From: Candidatus Fermentithermobacillaceae bacterium
GTDB taxonomy: Bacteria; Bacillota; Sulfobacillia; Fermentithermobacillales; DUSS01
DNA: 64,000 nucleotides
Assembly (NCBI GenBank): GCA_014896535.1
Contig: JADBKE010000015.1
Span: 1 to 64,000, forward strand
Direction of reading: 5' to 3'
Shown piece by piece: positions 43,836 through 54,741 of the stretch. Within the stretch, counting starts at the first letter, position 1. Each line of letters starts with the position of its first letter. The translations under genes and the position numbers were made by a program. The notes below the pieces were generated by a model that saw only the letters and a list, made by a program, of their open reading frames with translations, did not search any database and was not told where the DNA came from.

Positions 43836-45080
43836 ATGCTAGCCCGGCGTATCGTTGACTTTTTCAGAAGCGCGACCAAGAGCGTAACCAGGAGCACCAA
43901 AGGTGGTCACCGCCTGCTCGCTCTTACCGCGCTGACCTGCGTTATTGTGGCCGCCACGGGAGGCTGCTGTCCTCCGCCCGTTGGGCCGGTTGAGCGTCCC
44001 GTTTTCGTGGTTTCAGGCGAAAACGTGTTCGAGCGTTCTTCCCGTTCTGCTGTTCACATCGTGGATTTGTCCAGTCTCAAAACTTCCCGATCGGTCAAAC
44101 TCCCGCGTTCGTGGGTTCGGAGCCCGGCTGTGGACCCGATGGGCAGGCTCTGGGTAGGGCTATCAGGGGACCAGGACAGGGCAGGGAAAGAGGTCTGGGT
44201 AATCGAGCAGTCCGGGCGGGTAAGAGCTAAGATTGAAGTGGGCGAGGCGCCTGAGGCCGGCATCAGTTTCAATGGTGGTCGCGCGTACGTATGTTGCCGC
44301 GGCACCGGGTTTTCCGGCCAGGTGTGGGTCGTAGACCTCGAATCGTTGAAAGTCGAGAAGGTAATCGACCTCGGCGCGGGACCATACGAGTACTCATTTC
44401 TCACTGCATCTGCGGCGGGGGAGAGATATTTAGTGGTCGCCGCCAACCACTCTCCTCCGCCGGGAAAAGAAGGCGAGGGAGCTTTTGACCTACCGTACGG
44501 CGAAGTCTTTGTGATCGATTGCCGTTCCAATGAGATAGTCAGCAGGGTGGACCTGGGTCCTGGCGTAGCTGTATGGGATATTATGCCGGCCGATGGTGAG
44601 GCATTTTACCTGATAAACAATGCGGCGTTTCAATGGAAAATGGCCTTCGGAGACCAAGGCGAGGGGCCTGGCGATATCATCCTGTTTGACCCGGCCAAAG
44701 GAGTCGTGAAAAGAAACTACGAGGTAGGTGGGTTTCCCTTTAAGGCGGAGTTTTTGCGTGAGGGCGTTCTCCTCATTTACTGTCGCATTTGGTCCTCGAA
44801 GTACGTGGATCAACGAAGAGCGCTTGTGGAGCTGGACATACCTTCGGGTCGATACCGCCGGGCCGATTTGCCAGCTGGTTTCTGCGGGACCGACATGTTG
44901 ACGATAGACGGGAAAATTTACTTCGTAGGGTCCGTGCCAGAGGGTAATTCCATACTGCCGAAAGAAAGTGCAGATGGGCTTTATACCATAGAGGCTGGCG
45001 AAGCGGGTTCGATCGTTCCTGTGCGGGTTGTTGCCATACGCGATGCATCGGCCATCGCAGCCGCGCCAAGGATGAGGTAG
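43836..45080 (+). CDS. putative exported lipoprotein with beta-propeller repeats, function unknown
   Basis: 414 residues. A basic N-terminus and hydrophobic stretch end in AATGGCC (C44), a weak lipobox. The rest shows WD/YVTN-like repeats (HIVDLSSLKT, VWVIEQSGRVRAKIEVG, VWVVDLESLKVEKVIDLG, VFVIDCRSNEIVSRVDLG), suggesting a beta-propeller. The ATG at 43836 with AGGGGAA 6 bases upstream is preferred to the ATG at 43809, which lies in the hairpin. Likely anchored outside the membrane as a binding or scaffolding protein; no enzyme activity is assigned. Probably expressed with the YiiX-like gene. Confidence 0.65.
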   Translation: MLARRIVDFFRSATKSVTRSTKGGHRLLALTALTCVIVAATGGCCPPPVGPVERPVFVVSGENVFERSSRSAVHIVDLSSLKTSRSVKLPRSWVRSPAVDPMGRLWVGLSGDQDRAGKEVWVIEQSGRVRAKIEVGEAPEAGISFNGGRAYVCCRGTGFSGQVWVVDLESLKVEKVIDLGAGPYEYSFLTASAAGERYLVVAANHSPPPGKEGEGAFDLPYGEVFVIDCRSNEIVSRVDLGPGVAVWDIMPADGEAFYLINNAAFQWKMAFGDQGEGPGDIILFDPAKGVVKRNYEVGGFPFKAEFLREGVLLIYCRIWSSKYVDQRRALVELDIPSGRYRRADLPAGFCGTDMLTIDGKIYFVGSVPEGNSILPKESADGLYTIEAGEAGSIVPVRVVAIRDASAIAAAPRMR

Positions 45081-45159
45081 CTCAGAACGCAGGGCCCGGG
45101 GTACATAAATTGCCAGCGGACTTCTCCATCGTTCACGAACCATTTGCTTTTTCGCCATC

Positions 45160-45202
45160 GTGACACTTTCTCTGGCCGCTTTTAGGGTGACAATATCACT
45201 GG
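45160..45202 (+). repeat. repeated 43-bp element, copy A, upstream of the rpoB promoter
   Basis: Two 16-bp direct repeats, GTGACACTTTCTCTGG (45160-45175) and GTGACAATATCACTGG (45187-45202), start 27 bases apart and are joined by CCGCTTTTAGG. A near-identical copy lies at 56617-56659. Weaker similarity extends about 15 bases upstream and down to the -35 box. Confidence 0.85.
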
Positions 45203-45229
45203 CCGATAACACAATTCCGCGGGGGTTGC

Positions 45230-45258
45230 TTGACTCCCATAGAGGAGCGTGTTACGAT
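45230..45258 (+). promoter_or_regulatory. promoter of rpoBC
   Basis: TTGACT (45230-45235) and TACGAT (45253-45258) with a 17-base spacer, 27 bases after the repeated element. Confidence 0.65.
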
Positions 45259-45408
45259 AAATACTTGCTTTCGCGACATACCCGCATGGTGAGAAATCGG
45301 TTGACGGAATTCCGGTTATACTATCCTTATGCTATCGAGGTGGTCCCAACAGCTCCACCTTAAGTCTAACTCAACCGACTCTACCCCTGATAATAAGGAG
45401 TGAAATGA

Positions 45409-48400
45409 ATGGCTTATCCCATCCAGGTCCAGGCGGGCAAGCGCATCCGGCAAAGTTACGGTCGCATTCAGGAAGTATTGGACATCCCGGGGCTCATAGA
45501 GGTCCAGAAAAACTCTTTCGAGTGGTTCGTCAAAGAGGGTCTTAAAGAAGTATTTCGAGACGTTTCCCCGATAAAGGATTTCACCGAGAACCTGATGCTG
45601 GAATTCGGCGACTATACTTTCGGTCCCCCGAAGTACACGGTCGAAGAGTGCAAAGAACGCGACGTGACATATTCAAGGCCTCTTAAGGTCAAAGTGAGCC
45701 TCATAAACAAGCAGACGGGGGAGATCAAAGAACAGGAAGTATTCATGGGCGACTTCCCGTGGATGACACCATCCGGCACGTTTATCATAAACGGAGCCGA
45801 GAGAGTTATAGTTAGCCAGCTCGTGAGGTCCCCGGGTGCATACTTTGCCAACGATTACGACCAGAACGGCAAAATGCTGCTTCTGGCGACCATCATTCCA
45901 AACCGCGGTGCGTGGCTGGAGATGGAAACCGATTCCGCGGACGTGGCGTGGGTGCGGATAGACAGAACGAGAAAATTGCCCTTGACGGTCCTGCTGCGGG
46001 CGATAGGGTACAAGACGGATGCGGAGATTTTGGAGCTCCTGGGCGATAACGAGATCGTGCGCAACACCCTGGAGCGTGACACGACCAAGTCGAGGGATGA
46101 AGCTCTGGTCGAAATTTACAAACGTATGCGACCGGGGGAGCCGCCCACTATCGAAACGGCGCGAAGTTCGTTTCAAGCTCTCTTTTTCGATCCGAAACGG
46201 TACGACTTGGCGACGGTTGGACGGTACCGGCTCAACAAGAAGCTTTCTCTCCGGAAACGGATCGTTGGAATGATTGCCGCGCATGACGTCTTGCATCCGG
46301 AAACCAAGGCTTTGCTGGTGAGGGCCGGCGCCCAAATCGACAGGGAGACGGCGCAAAAGCTCGAAGACGCGGGCGTGACCTCGATGGACGTGATAACCCA
46401 CGAGGGTCACGTCGTTCACGTGGTGGCCACTCGGGGGATACCAGAGGATAAGAAAGTCCTCACCCCGGAAGACATAGCTGCGGCAGTCAACTATTTCATC
46501 GGACTTTCCAAGGGTGTCGGGAGTTTCGACGATATAGACCACCTGGGCAACAGGAGGGTCCGCTGCGTCGGTGAACTCCTTCAAAACCAGTTCAGAATCG
46601 GTCTGGCCAGGATGGAGCGAGTGGTCAGAGAGCGGATGACTATTCAGGACATCGAGAGCGTCACCCCCCAGAACCTGATAAACGTTCGCCCCGTTGCCGG
46701 CGCAATCAAGGAGTTCTTCGGGTCGAGCCAGCTTTCCCAGTTCATGGAGCAAACCAATCCGCTGACCGAGTTGACCGCGAAAAGACGTCTGACCGCGTTG
46801 GGACCGGGGGGCCTGTCCCGGGAGCGCGCGGGATTCGAAGTCCGGGACGTTCACCACTCCCACTACGGCAGGATGTGCCCGATTGAAACTCCCGAAGGGC
46901 CGAACATCGGCCTGACCGGGTCGCTTACCTGTTACGCGCGGGTGAATCAGCTCGGGTTCATCGAGACTCCGTACCGGAAGGTAGATAAGGAGAAAGGGCG
47001 GGTTACTGACGAAATCGTGTATCTCACCGCCGACGAAGAGGATGAATACCTGGTGGCCCAAGCCAATGCTGCGTTGGACGAAAACGGCTACTTCAAGGAC
47101 GAGAGGGTGCTGTGCAGATATCGTCAAGAAGTGCTCGAGGCGAGCCCTCACGAAATAGATTATATGGACGTATCGCCCAAGCAGGTATTTTCTGTGGCTG
47201 CTTCGTTGATACCCTTCCTCGAGCACGACGACGCGAGCCGAGCCCTTATGGGTTCGAACATGCAGAGGCAGGCTGTGCCTCTCTTGGTTACCGAGCCTCC
47301 TCTTGTTGGGACGGGTCTGGAGCACAAGGCAGCTCGCGACTCCGGGGTACTGGTGCTCGCACGCAGAGCCGGGCGGGTCGTTCGAGTATCCGCCTCCGAA
47401 ATCGTCGTTAAGACCCATGACGGGCAGGAAGATGTCTATAAACTCATCAAATTCGCCCGCTCTAACCAGGGGACCTGTATCAACCAGAAGCCTATTGTAA
47501 GGGTGGGTCAACTGGTTGAGGAGGGTGAGGTTCTGGCCGACGGCCCGGCGACCAGCGGTGGCGAGCTTGCCCTGGGGAGAAACGTTCTCGTGGCGTACAT
47601 GCCCTGGGAAGGGTATAACTACGAAGACGCCATACTCATATCCCGCGAGCTTGTGGAAGACGATGTTTTCACCTCCATCCATATCGAAGAGTACGAGTGC
47701 GAGGCGAGAGACACCAAGCTCGGTCCTGAGGAGATCACCAGAGATATTCCCAACGTCGGCGAGGATCAGCTCAGAGACCTCGATGAGCGAGGCATAGTGA
47801 GGATCGGTGCCGAGGTGAGATCCGGCGACATCCTCGTAGGCAAGGTTACTCCCAAAGGCGAAACGGAGCTCACTGCCGAGGAGAGACTGCTGAGAGCGAT
47901 ATTCGGAGAGAAAGCCAGGGAGGTCAGGGATAATTCCCTCCGGATGCCTCACGGGGAGAGCGGGATTGTCGTGGACGTGAAGATGTTCTCCCGAGACGCC
48001 CAGGACGAACTGCCTCCCGGCGTGAACCAGCTGGTCAGGGTTTATGTAGCTCAAAAGCGGAAGATATCCGAAGGCGACAAAATGGCGGGTCGCCACGGGA
48101 ACAAAGGTGTGGTTGCCAAGATACTCCCCAAAGAGGATATGCCCTTCTTGCCCGACGGAACACCTGTCCAGATAGTCTTGAGCCCGCTCGGGGTTCCCTC
48201 CAGGATGAATCTCGGGCAGATTCTCGAATGTCACCTGGGCTGGGCCGCGCGGGCACTGGGCATCTGGGTGGCGAGCCCCATTTTCGACGGTGTGACGGAG
48301 GAAGAGATCAGGGACCTGCTGCGTAAGGCCGGGCTTCCAGAGGACGGCAAGACCATTCTCTATGACGGCAGGACCGGAGAACCTTTCGACAACCCCGTTA

Positions 48401-49338
48401 CGGTGGGCTGGGTGTACATGATGAAACTGTTGCACCTTGTCGACGACAAAGTCCACGCGAGGTCGACCGGGCCCTACTCCCTCGTCACCCAACAGCCTCT
48501 GGGTGGTAAGGCGCAGATGGGCGGCCAGCGGTTCGGGGAGATGGAGGTCTGGGCTCTCGAGGCATACGGTGCCGCCTACACTCTTCAGGAAATGCTGACG
48601 GTCAAATCCGACGACGTGACGGGCCGGGTGAGGACTTATGAGGCCATCGTTAAGGGAGAGAACATACCCGAACCCGGTGTGCCGGAATCCTTCAAGGTGC
48701 TGATGAAGGAGCTGCAAAGCTTGGCCCTGGACGTGAAAGTCCTCGACGAACAGGGTAACGAGATCGAAATCAAGGAACTTGAAGAAGACGTGACTGAAAC
48801 AAGCCGCGAGCTTGACCTCGCCATCGAAGGCGAACCTACCCGCTTCACGGAACGAAGGAGAAAGCGGGAGATTGAAGCGCGTCCCGAAGAATACGAAGCG
48901 GAAGAGGAAGAGGAGGAAGAAGAGGAACAAGAGGAAGAAGAGGTTGCTATGGTTGACCTTGGCACAGAGGAGGAAGAGGAGGAAGAGATACCCGCTGAAC
49001 CTGAGGTACCCTTAGAGGAGGAGATTCCCGCGGGCGAGGTCGAGGCTACTGAGAAAGAGATAGGCCAAGGATCGGAGGAGACGTTGGAGGAGATGGACAC
49101 GTCGGAGCTCTTCAAGAAAATCGAAATCGAGCCGGGCGTCACCATCGCCGACGAAGAATTGGACGAGGACCTGGAAGAGGAAGAAGGTGGCAAGAAACGT
49201 AAGAAGAAAGCTCGGGCCAAGGCAGCAAAGGCGCCCAAGAAGAGAATGCGGCGAGAAATTGCCGACGATGACCTGGAGCTGTACGGGAAAGTTCGGTCTA
49301 TCAAGGACCTGGATTTTGACGACACGTCCGAAGAGTAA
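45409..49338 (+). CDS. rpoB: DNA-directed RNA polymerase beta subunit, with long acidic C-terminal tail
   Basis: 1309 residues, where relatives have about 1150-1250. Conserved blocks include the rifampicin region ([16 protein letters not shown], then [21 protein letters not shown]) and [14 protein letters not shown]. Within the rifampicin cluster, E. coli positions 516, 526 and 531 are E447, A457 and T462 here. The conserved core ends near residue 1124. About 185 further residues are dominated by Glu runs, then a Lys/Arg-rich patch ([21 protein letters not shown]) and a final acidic end. ATG 45409 with TAAGGAG upstream. A strong promoter and repeated element precede the gene; rpoC follows 42 bases later. 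Confidence 0.97.
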   Translation: MAYPIQVQAGKRIRQSYGRIQEVLDIPGLIEVQKNSFEWFVKEGLKEVFRDVSPIKDFTENLMLEFGDYTFGPPKYTVEECKERDVTYSRPLKVKVSLINKQTGEIKEQEVFMGDFPWMTPSGTFIINGAERVIVSQLVRSPGAYFANDYDQNGKMLLLATIIPNRGAWLEMETDSADVAWVRIDRTRKLPLTVLLRAIGYKTDAEILELLGDNEIVRNTLERDTTKSRDEALVEIYKRMRPGEPPTIETARSSFQALFFDPKRYDLATVGRYRLNKKLSLRKRIVGMIAAHDVLHPETKALLVRAGAQIDRETAQKLEDAGVTSMDVITHEGHVVHVVATRGIPEDKKVLTPEDIAAAVNYFIGLSKGVGSFDDIDHLGNRRVRCVGELLQNQFRIGLARMERVVRERMTIQDIESVTPQNLINVRPVAGAIKEFFGSSQLSQFMEQTNPLTELTAKRRLTALGPGGLSRERAGFEVRDVHHSHYGRMCPIETPEGPNIGLTGSLTCYARVNQLGFIETPYRKVDKEKGRVTDEIVYLTADEEDEYLVAQANAALDENGYFKDERVLCRYRQEVLEASPHEIDYMDVSPKQVFSVAASLIPFLEHDDASRALMGSNMQRQAVPLLVTEPPLVGTGLEHKAARDSGVLVLARRAGRVVRVSASEIVVKTHDGQEDVYKLIKFARSNQGTCINQKPIVRVGQLVEEGEVLADGPATSGGELALGRNVLVAYMPWEGYNYEDAILISRELVEDDVFTSIHIEEYECEARDTKLGPEEITRDIPNVGEDQLRDLDERGIVRIGAEVRSGDILVGKVTPKGETELTAEERLLRAIFGEKAREVRDNSLRMPHGESGIVVDVKMFSRDAQDELPPGVNQLVRVYVAQKRKISEGDKMAGRHGNKGVVAKILPKEDMPFLPDGTPVQIVLSPLGVPSRMNLGQILECHLGWAARALGIWVASPIFDGVTEEEIRDLLRKAGLPEDGKTILYDGRTGEPFDNPVTVGWVYMMKLLHLVDDKVHARSTGPYSLVTQQPLGGKAQMGGQRFGEMEVWALEAYGAAYTLQEMLTVKSDDVTGRVRTYEAIVKGENIPEPGVPESFKVLMKELQSLALDVKVLDEQGNEIEIKELEEDVTETSRELDLAIEGEPTRFTERRRKREIEARPEEYEAEEEEEEEEEQEEEEVAMVDLGTEEEEEEEIPAEPEVPLEEEIPAGEVEATEKEIGQGSEETLEEMDTSELFKKIEIEPGVTIADEELDEDLEEEEGGKKRKKKARAKAAKAPKKRMRREIADDDLELYGKVRSIKDLDFDDTSEE

Positions 49339-49380
49339 AGCAGGCCATCTTCGGGATTCCAAGAAAGGGGATCTGACCGA

Positions 49381-52300
49381 ATGGACGTTAACAGCTTTGC
49401 GGCTATAAAGATTTCTCTGGCTTCGCCGGAGAAAATCCGCGAGTGGTCCCACGGTGAGGTGAAGAAGCCCGAGACGTTAAATTATCGGACCCTTAAACCC
49501 GAACGAGACGGCTTGTTCTGCGAAAGGATCTTCGGCCCGACAAAGGACTGGGAGTGCTATTGCGGCAAATACAAAAGGATAAGGTACAAGGGCGTCATTT
49601 GCGACAAATGCGGTGTTGAAGTTACCAGGGCAAAGGTCCGCCGCGAGAGGATGGGTCATATCGAACTGGCTAGCCCTGTTTCCCATATCTGGTACTTCAA
49701 AGCTGTTCCGTCGCGGATGTCTCTTCTCCTGGACATGTCTCCAAGACTCCTGGAGAGAGTGCTGTACTATGCCGCTTATGTGGTGCTCGATCCCGGCGAT
49801 TGCGAGGGGCTTTCCTATAAACAGGTTCTCACCGAGGCCGAATACAGGGAAGCACTGAACAAGTATGGAAACCGGTTCCGGGCCGGCATGGGAGCCGAAG
49901 CCGTAAAAGAGCTACTCGCCTCAATAGACCTGGATAAGCTCTCCGCGGAACTGCGCAAGGAAGCTACGGAAGCGACGGGCCAGCGAAAGGTCAGGGCGAT
50001 GAGGCGTCTGGAGGTCGTCGAGGCATTTCGCCAGTCGGGAAACAGGCCCGAGTGGATGATCCTCGATGTAATTCCGGTGATCCCTCCCGAACTGCGACCG
50101 ATGGTGCAATTGGACGGAGGTCGCTTCGCCACGTCCGACCTGAACGACCTTTACCGCCGCGTAATCAACAGAAACAACAGGTTGAAGAGGCTCCTCGACC
50201 TGGGAGCACCAGACATCATAGTCAGGAACGAAAAACGGATGCTGCAGGAAGCTGTAGATGCTCTGATAGACAACGGGCGGCGGGGTCGCCCTGTGACCGG
50301 GCCGGGCGGGAGACCTCTGAAGTCCCTCTCCGATATGCTTAAGGGCAAACAAGGTCGTTTTCGCCAGAACCTCCTGGGCAAGAGGGTGGACTACTCCGGA
50401 CGCTCCGTCATTGTCGTGGGGCCTACGTTGAAATTCAACCAGTGCGGGCTGCCCAAGGAGATGGCTCTGGAACTCTTCAAGCCCTTCGTAATGAAGAAAC
50501 TGGTAGAAAAAGGCCTGGCTCATAATATAAAGAACGCCAGAAAGATAGTGGAAAGAGCCAGGCCGGAAGTCTGGGACATCCTTGAAGAAGTTATCCAGGA
50601 CCATCCGGTTCTCTTGAATCGCGCACCCACTCTTCACAGACTGAGCATTCAGGCTTTCCAGCCCGTGTTGGTGGAAGGCAGGGCCATCCAGATCCATCCA
50701 TTGGTTTGCCCGCCTTACAACGCGGACTTCGACGGCGACCAGATGCCCGTCCACGTTCCGCTTTCCGCGGAGGCTCAGGCGGAAGCCAGGATTCTGATGA
50801 TGTCTGTGCACAACCTGTTGTGGCCCAAAGACGGAACCCCGGTGGTCACTCCTTCCAAAGACATCGTTCTGGGTTGCTACTATCTCACCCTGATGGACGA
50901 GAAATCTTCTGAAGACGGGCGGGTAAAGTCGTTCGCCAGTCCCGACGAAGCAATCATGGCTTACGAGCACAAGGCGATTAAGCTTCACCAAAAGATCAGG
51001 GTGAGGCTGGAAAGCGGCGAAATAGTGGAAACTACAGTCGGCCGGGTGCTATTTAACGAGGCGCTTCCCAAAGGGTTCCCCTTCCAAAACGAAACCATCG
51101 ATCGAAAACGCCTCGCTGAAATCACGGCGCAATGCGTAAAGAGGTACGGCATGGAGCAGACCGCCGACGTACTAGACCGGATAAAGGACCTGGGATTCCA
51201 CTTTGCTACGATAGGCGGCTGCACCATCGCCATCACCGACGTGGTCGTGCCCAAGGAAAAGGCGGAGATTCTCAGGGAAGCCGACCGCAAAGTTCAGGCC
51301 ATCCGGGAGCAGTATAGAAGCGGGTTTCTCACCGAAGAGGAAAGGTATGAACGCACGATTGCGGTGTGGCGTGAAGCCACCGACGCCGTGACGGAGGCCT
51401 TGAAGCGTTCGATGGACCCGTGGAACCCCGTGTTCATGATGGCCATTTCGGGAGCGAGGGGAAACATTCAGCAAATCGCCCAACTCGGCGGTATGAGAGG
51501 CATTATGGTGGACCCCACAGGTCGCCAGGTGGAGCAACCGGTGCGCTCGAACTTCCGGGAGGGGCTATCGGTTCTCGAGTACTTCACTTCCACTCACGGC
51601 CAGCGAAAAGGATTGGTTGACACCGCGTTGAGAACCGCGGACTCGGGATACCTCACCCGGAGGCTCGTGGATGTTGCCCAGGACGTCATCGTGCGCGAAG
51701 AAGACTGCGGAACAACTGCGGGGATCACCGTGAAAAAGATCGAGATCGAAGGAGAACTGGTCGAGAGTTTGTACGACCGAATCCTCGGCCGGGTTGCGCT
51801 GGTGACCATATATCATCCCCAGACGGGCGAGGTCATCGTGGAAGAAGGCCAGGAAATCGACGAAGATAGGGCTAAAGCCATCGTCGACGCCGGGATAGAG
51901 GAAGTGCAGGTCCGTTCGGTCCTTACCTGCGAAACCAGACATGGTGTTTGCGTCAAGTGCTACGGAAGGAACCTGGCCACGGGCAGCATGGTTGAGGTGG
52001 GTGAAGCCGTCGGTATCATGGCGGCTCAGTCCATCGGCGAGCCGGGGACGCAGCTGACTCTCAGGACGTTCCACCTGGGTGGCGTGGCCGGCGAAGACAT
52101 CACGCAGGGTCTGCCCAGAGTCGAAGAGCTCTTCGAGGCGCGAAAGCCAAAGGGGCAGGCGGCCATCGCTGAGATCGCGGGAACGGTGGAGATCGTCGAG
52201 GGCGACAAGAAGCGGGAAATCAGGATATTGGGGGATAACGGGGAAACCACGGTTATCGCCGTGCCTTACGGGGCGTTTATCACGGTATCCAGCGGGCAGA

Positions 52301-52866
52301 GGGTGGAACCGGGTGACGTCCTGACGGAGGGACCGGTGAATCCTCATGACCTCCTGAGGATCAAGGGAGTTCGTGCGGTGGAGCAGTATCTGCTCCAGGA
52401 AATCCAGCGAGTTTATCGCCTGCACGGAATCGAAATCCACGACAAACATATAGAGATCATCATAAGGCAAATGCTGAGGAAGCTGCGGGTCGAGGACCCC
52501 GGGGACACGAAACTGCTTCCGGGCGGTCTCGTGGACATTCACGAATTTGCCGAGGCCAATGCGGAGATGTTTGAGCAGGGTAAGGAGCCGGCTACGGCGA
52601 AGCCCGTGTTGATGGGCATAACCAAAGCTTCGCTGGCGACGGACTCGTTCCTGTCCGCAGCTTCCTTCCAGGAGACGACGAGGGTTCTCACCGAGGCGGC
52701 TACTAAGAGCAAGGTGGACCGGCTCCTCGGTTTGAAGGAAAACGTTATCATTGGAAAGCTCATACCCGCCGGCACCGGTATGGCTCGTTACAGGCAGTGC
52801 AAGGTCGTGACAAGGGAGGAACTGGCCAGCGAAGAGGTGGCGGGGAGCGCGGGAACTCAGGATTGA
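49381..52866 (+). CDS. rpoC: DNA-directed RNA polymerase beta' subunit
   Basis: 1161 residues. The N-terminal zinc site ([20 protein letters not shown]), the catalytic NADFDGDQM (from residue 447), and the second zinc site (CGTT ... [13 protein letters not shown]) are intact. ATG 49381, AAAGGGGATC upstream. Normal length for Bacillota, without a large insertion. Confidence 0.98.
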   Translation: MDVNSFAAIKISLASPEKIREWSHGEVKKPETLNYRTLKPERDGLFCERIFGPTKDWECYCGKYKRIRYKGVICDKCGVEVTRAKVRRERMGHIELASPVSHIWYFKAVPSRMSLLLDMSPRLLERVLYYAAYVVLDPGDCEGLSYKQVLTEAEYREALNKYGNRFRAGMGAEAVKELLASIDLDKLSAELRKEATEATGQRKVRAMRRLEVVEAFRQSGNRPEWMILDVIPVIPPELRPMVQLDGGRFATSDLNDLYRRVINRNNRLKRLLDLGAPDIIVRNEKRMLQEAVDALIDNGRRGRPVTGPGGRPLKSLSDMLKGKQGRFRQNLLGKRVDYSGRSVIVVGPTLKFNQCGLPKEMALELFKPFVMKKLVEKGLAHNIKNARKIVERARPEVWDILEEVIQDHPVLLNRAPTLHRLSIQAFQPVLVEGRAIQIHPLVCPPYNADFDGDQMPVHVPLSAEAQAEARILMMSVHNLLWPKDGTPVVTPSKDIVLGCYYLTLMDEKSSEDGRVKSFASPDEAIMAYEHKAIKLHQKIRVRLESGEIVETTVGRVLFNEALPKGFPFQNETIDRKRLAEITAQCVKRYGMEQTADVLDRIKDLGFHFATIGGCTIAITDVVVPKEKAEILREADRKVQAIREQYRSGFLTEEERYERTIAVWREATDAVTEALKRSMDPWNPVFMMAISGARGNIQQIAQLGGMRGIMVDPTGRQVEQPVRSNFREGLSVLEYFTSTHGQRKGLVDTALRTADSGYLTRRLVDVAQDVIVREEDCGTTAGITVKKIEIEGELVESLYDRILGRVALVTIYHPQTGEVIVEEGQEIDEDRAKAIVDAGIEEVQVRSVLTCETRHGVCVKCYGRNLATGSMVEVGEAVGIMAAQSIGEPGTQLTLRTFHLGGVAGEDITQGLPRVEELFEARKPKGQAAIAEIAGTVEIVEGDKKREIRILGDNGETTVIAVPYGAFITVSSGQRVEPGDVLTEGPVNPHDLLRIKGVRAVEQYLLQEIQRVYRLHGIEIHDKHIEIIIRQMLRKLRVEDPGDTKLLPGGLVDIHEFAEANAEMFEQGKEPATAKPVLMGITKASLATDSFLSAASFQETTRVLTEAATKSKVDRLLGLKENVIIGKLIPAGTGMARYRQCKVVTREELASEEVAGSAGTQD

Positions 52867-52878
52867 GGGGGAGAGACC

Positions 52879-53559
52879 GTGCAAAGCCTGAAGTGGTTTG
52901 GACATTCAACGTTCTTGATAACCTCCGACCAGGGGCTCCGGATTTTGACGGATCCCTTTGGGAAGGACGTCCCCTATCCCGGGATCGACGTTACTGTCGA
53001 TGTGGTCACCGTTTCCCACCAGCACTTCGACCATAATGCCGCCGACCTGGCAAAAGGAAACCCGGTTGTGCTGGAGGGCGTGGCGCGGAAAGGTTCTGAT
53101 TTCGTAAAGGTAGACCGGACCATCAAAGACACGCACTTCCGGACGGTCAAAACCTTTCACGACCCCGAGCGAGGAACCAAGCGAGGTCTTAATGCGGTGT
53201 TCGTCATGGCCGATGCCAGCACCACCGTTTGCCACCTGGGAGACCTCGGTCACGTCGTGGATGAAGAGACCGCCAGGGAGATAGGGCCCGTCGACATACT
53301 CCTCATCCCCGTAGGCGGCTATTACACCATAGGGGCCTCGGAAGGATGGGAAGTGGTAGACCGCCTTAAACCCCGGGTGGTCATCCCAATGCATTACAAG
53401 ACCCCAGCGGTAGCGACCTGGCCAATAGCCTCGGTTGAGGAGTTCTTGAAAGGCAAAGACAGGGTCAGAAGGGTGGGCAGTTCCGAGCTTTGCCTGGGTG
53501 AGGGGAATCTTCCGGAAAGCACGGAAGTGTTCGTCCTCGAGCCTCCGGCGAGAAGCTAA
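52879..53559 (+). CDS. metal-dependent hydrolase, metallo-beta-lactamase fold (UlaG/UPF0173-like)
   Basis: 226 residues. Metal motif HQHFDH (H47, H49, D51, H52), then CHLGDLGHV and VVIPMHYKTP, which match small UPF0173-like hydrolases. The GTG at 52879 follows GGGGGAGAG, 12 bases after rpoC, so it is probably cotranscribed with rpoBC. The substrate is unknown. Confidence 0.85.
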   Translation: MQSLKWFGHSTFLITSDQGLRILTDPFGKDVPYPGIDVTVDVVTVSHQHFDHNAADLAKGNPVVLEGVARKGSDFVKVDRTIKDTHFRTVKTFHDPERGTKRGLNAVFVMADASTTVCHLGDLGHVVDEETAREIGPVDILLIPVGGYYTIGASEGWEVVDRLKPRVVIPMHYKTPAVATWPIASVEEFLKGKDRVRRVGSSELCLGEGNLPESTEVFVLEPPARS

Positions 53560-53727
53560 ACCAGCAGGCGCACCTGGGTAACGGGGTGGTTCGGGGAGGC
53601 TCAGATCCTTTTCGCCGAACAGCGGGAATCCCGACGGCTACCGACAGAGAGTTACCCGTGGAGCCGGTACGTCCCGTCTGAGCTGGTACGTTACTTTTCA
53701 TAGCTGAGGTTTTCAGGACGCGGGGGA

Positions 53728-54678
53728 ATGGCGTTGATCGAAGTCCTGTCACTTTCCAAGAACTTCGGCGAAAAAACGGTTTTGCGAGACATCACCTTTT
53801 CCGTAGCCCCTTCCACGATGACCTTTCTCCTTGGCCCGAACGGAGCTGGCAAGACCACCTTGATCAGGTTGCTCTGCGGTCTGCTCGAACCCACTTCTGG
53901 GTCGTTTAAGATCGCCGGCATTGATTCGAGTCGCATTGCCGATATCAAGCGGGTCGTGGGGGTGGTCCTCCCGGGAGAGCGGAACCTGTACTGGAAGCTG
54001 ACTGGGGAGGAAAACCTCGAGTTCTTCGGTTCCCTGTATGGGCTGTGGGGTCGCAAACTTGCAGTACGCATTGCCGAAATCGTCGAGCTTACCGGAATTG
54101 AAGAATTCTACAGGACGCCGGTCGAGCGGTACTCCACGGGCATGCGTCAGAGGCTGTCGCTGGCCAGGGCATTGCTACACGAGCCGAAAGTGCTGCTGAT
54201 GGATGAGCCCACCTCTGGGATGGACCCGATAGCCAAAAACCAGATGGAGAAGCTGTTGAGTAAACTCGCCAGGAACGGGGTTACGTTGCTTGTTTCTACC
54301 CATGACATGCCCCAGGTGGAGCGTCTGGCGGACCAGGTTTTGATCATTGACGCCGGGCGGATTGTGGCCCAGGGCTCACCGGCGCAACTGATCGCGGAGA
54401 TGGGCCAGAAAGCCCTCATCCGGTTCGTGCTCGACGGACCTCCCGATGAGGTCGTCGACGTGATTTCCCGGCAGCAACTGGGCCCCGTGGACGTTCTGGA
54501 AGGGGAGGTAAGGCTGTGGAGCTCCTCCCCCGACGAGACCATCGGGGATCTCTTCGCGATTCTTCGTCAGACCTCCACGCGGCTCCTACGGATAGAAGTG
54601 ACCAAGCCCGGCCTCGATGGAGTGTTCTGGAGGGCGACGGGAAGATATTGGGAGTTTGATAGGGGTGGTCAGGAATAG
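53728..54678 (+). CDS. ABC transporter ATP-binding protein (DrrA/ABC-2 type)
   Basis: 316 residues. Walker A GPNGAGKTT, signature YSTGMRQRLSLARAL, Walker B VLLMDEPTSGMDP, and H-loop STHDMPQVERLA, followed by a C-terminal extension of about 80 residues typical of ABC-2 exporters. ATG 53728; TTG 53734 is possible, as GGGGGA sits too close to the ATG. With the two following membrane proteins it forms an exporter of unknown substrate. Confidence 0.9.
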   Translation: MALIEVLSLSKNFGEKTVLRDITFSVAPSTMTFLLGPNGAGKTTLIRLLCGLLEPTSGSFKIAGIDSSRIADIKRVVGVVLPGERNLYWKLTGEENLEFFGSLYGLWGRKLAVRIAEIVELTGIEEFYRTPVERYSTGMRQRLSLARALLHEPKVLLMDEPTSGMDPIAKNQMEKLLSKLARNGVTLLVSTHDMPQVERLADQVLIIDAGRIVAQGSPAQLIAEMGQKALIRFVLDGPPDEVVDVISRQQLGPVDVLEGEVRLWSSSPDETIGDLFAILRQTSTRLLRIEVTKPGLDGVFWRATGRYWEFDRGGQE

Positions 54679-54741
54679 TCCGATGTTGGTGTGACTCCCA
54701 AGAGATATCGCGGGGAGTCGAGGGAAGGGGAATTCGAAATC

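Larger units (their letters stand above)
45081..45408 (+). other. rpoB upstream region
   Basis: 328 bases holding the repeated element (45160-45202) and the promoter (45230-45258), described separately. The 150-base leader also has a TATACT at 45317-45322 without a good -35, a possible second start. Confidence 0.6.

Noticed and set aside
45673-48930. Antisense open frame of more than 1000 codons inside rpoB
   Set aside because: It is a shadow of rpoB codon bias; no ribosome site and no recognisable protein motif.
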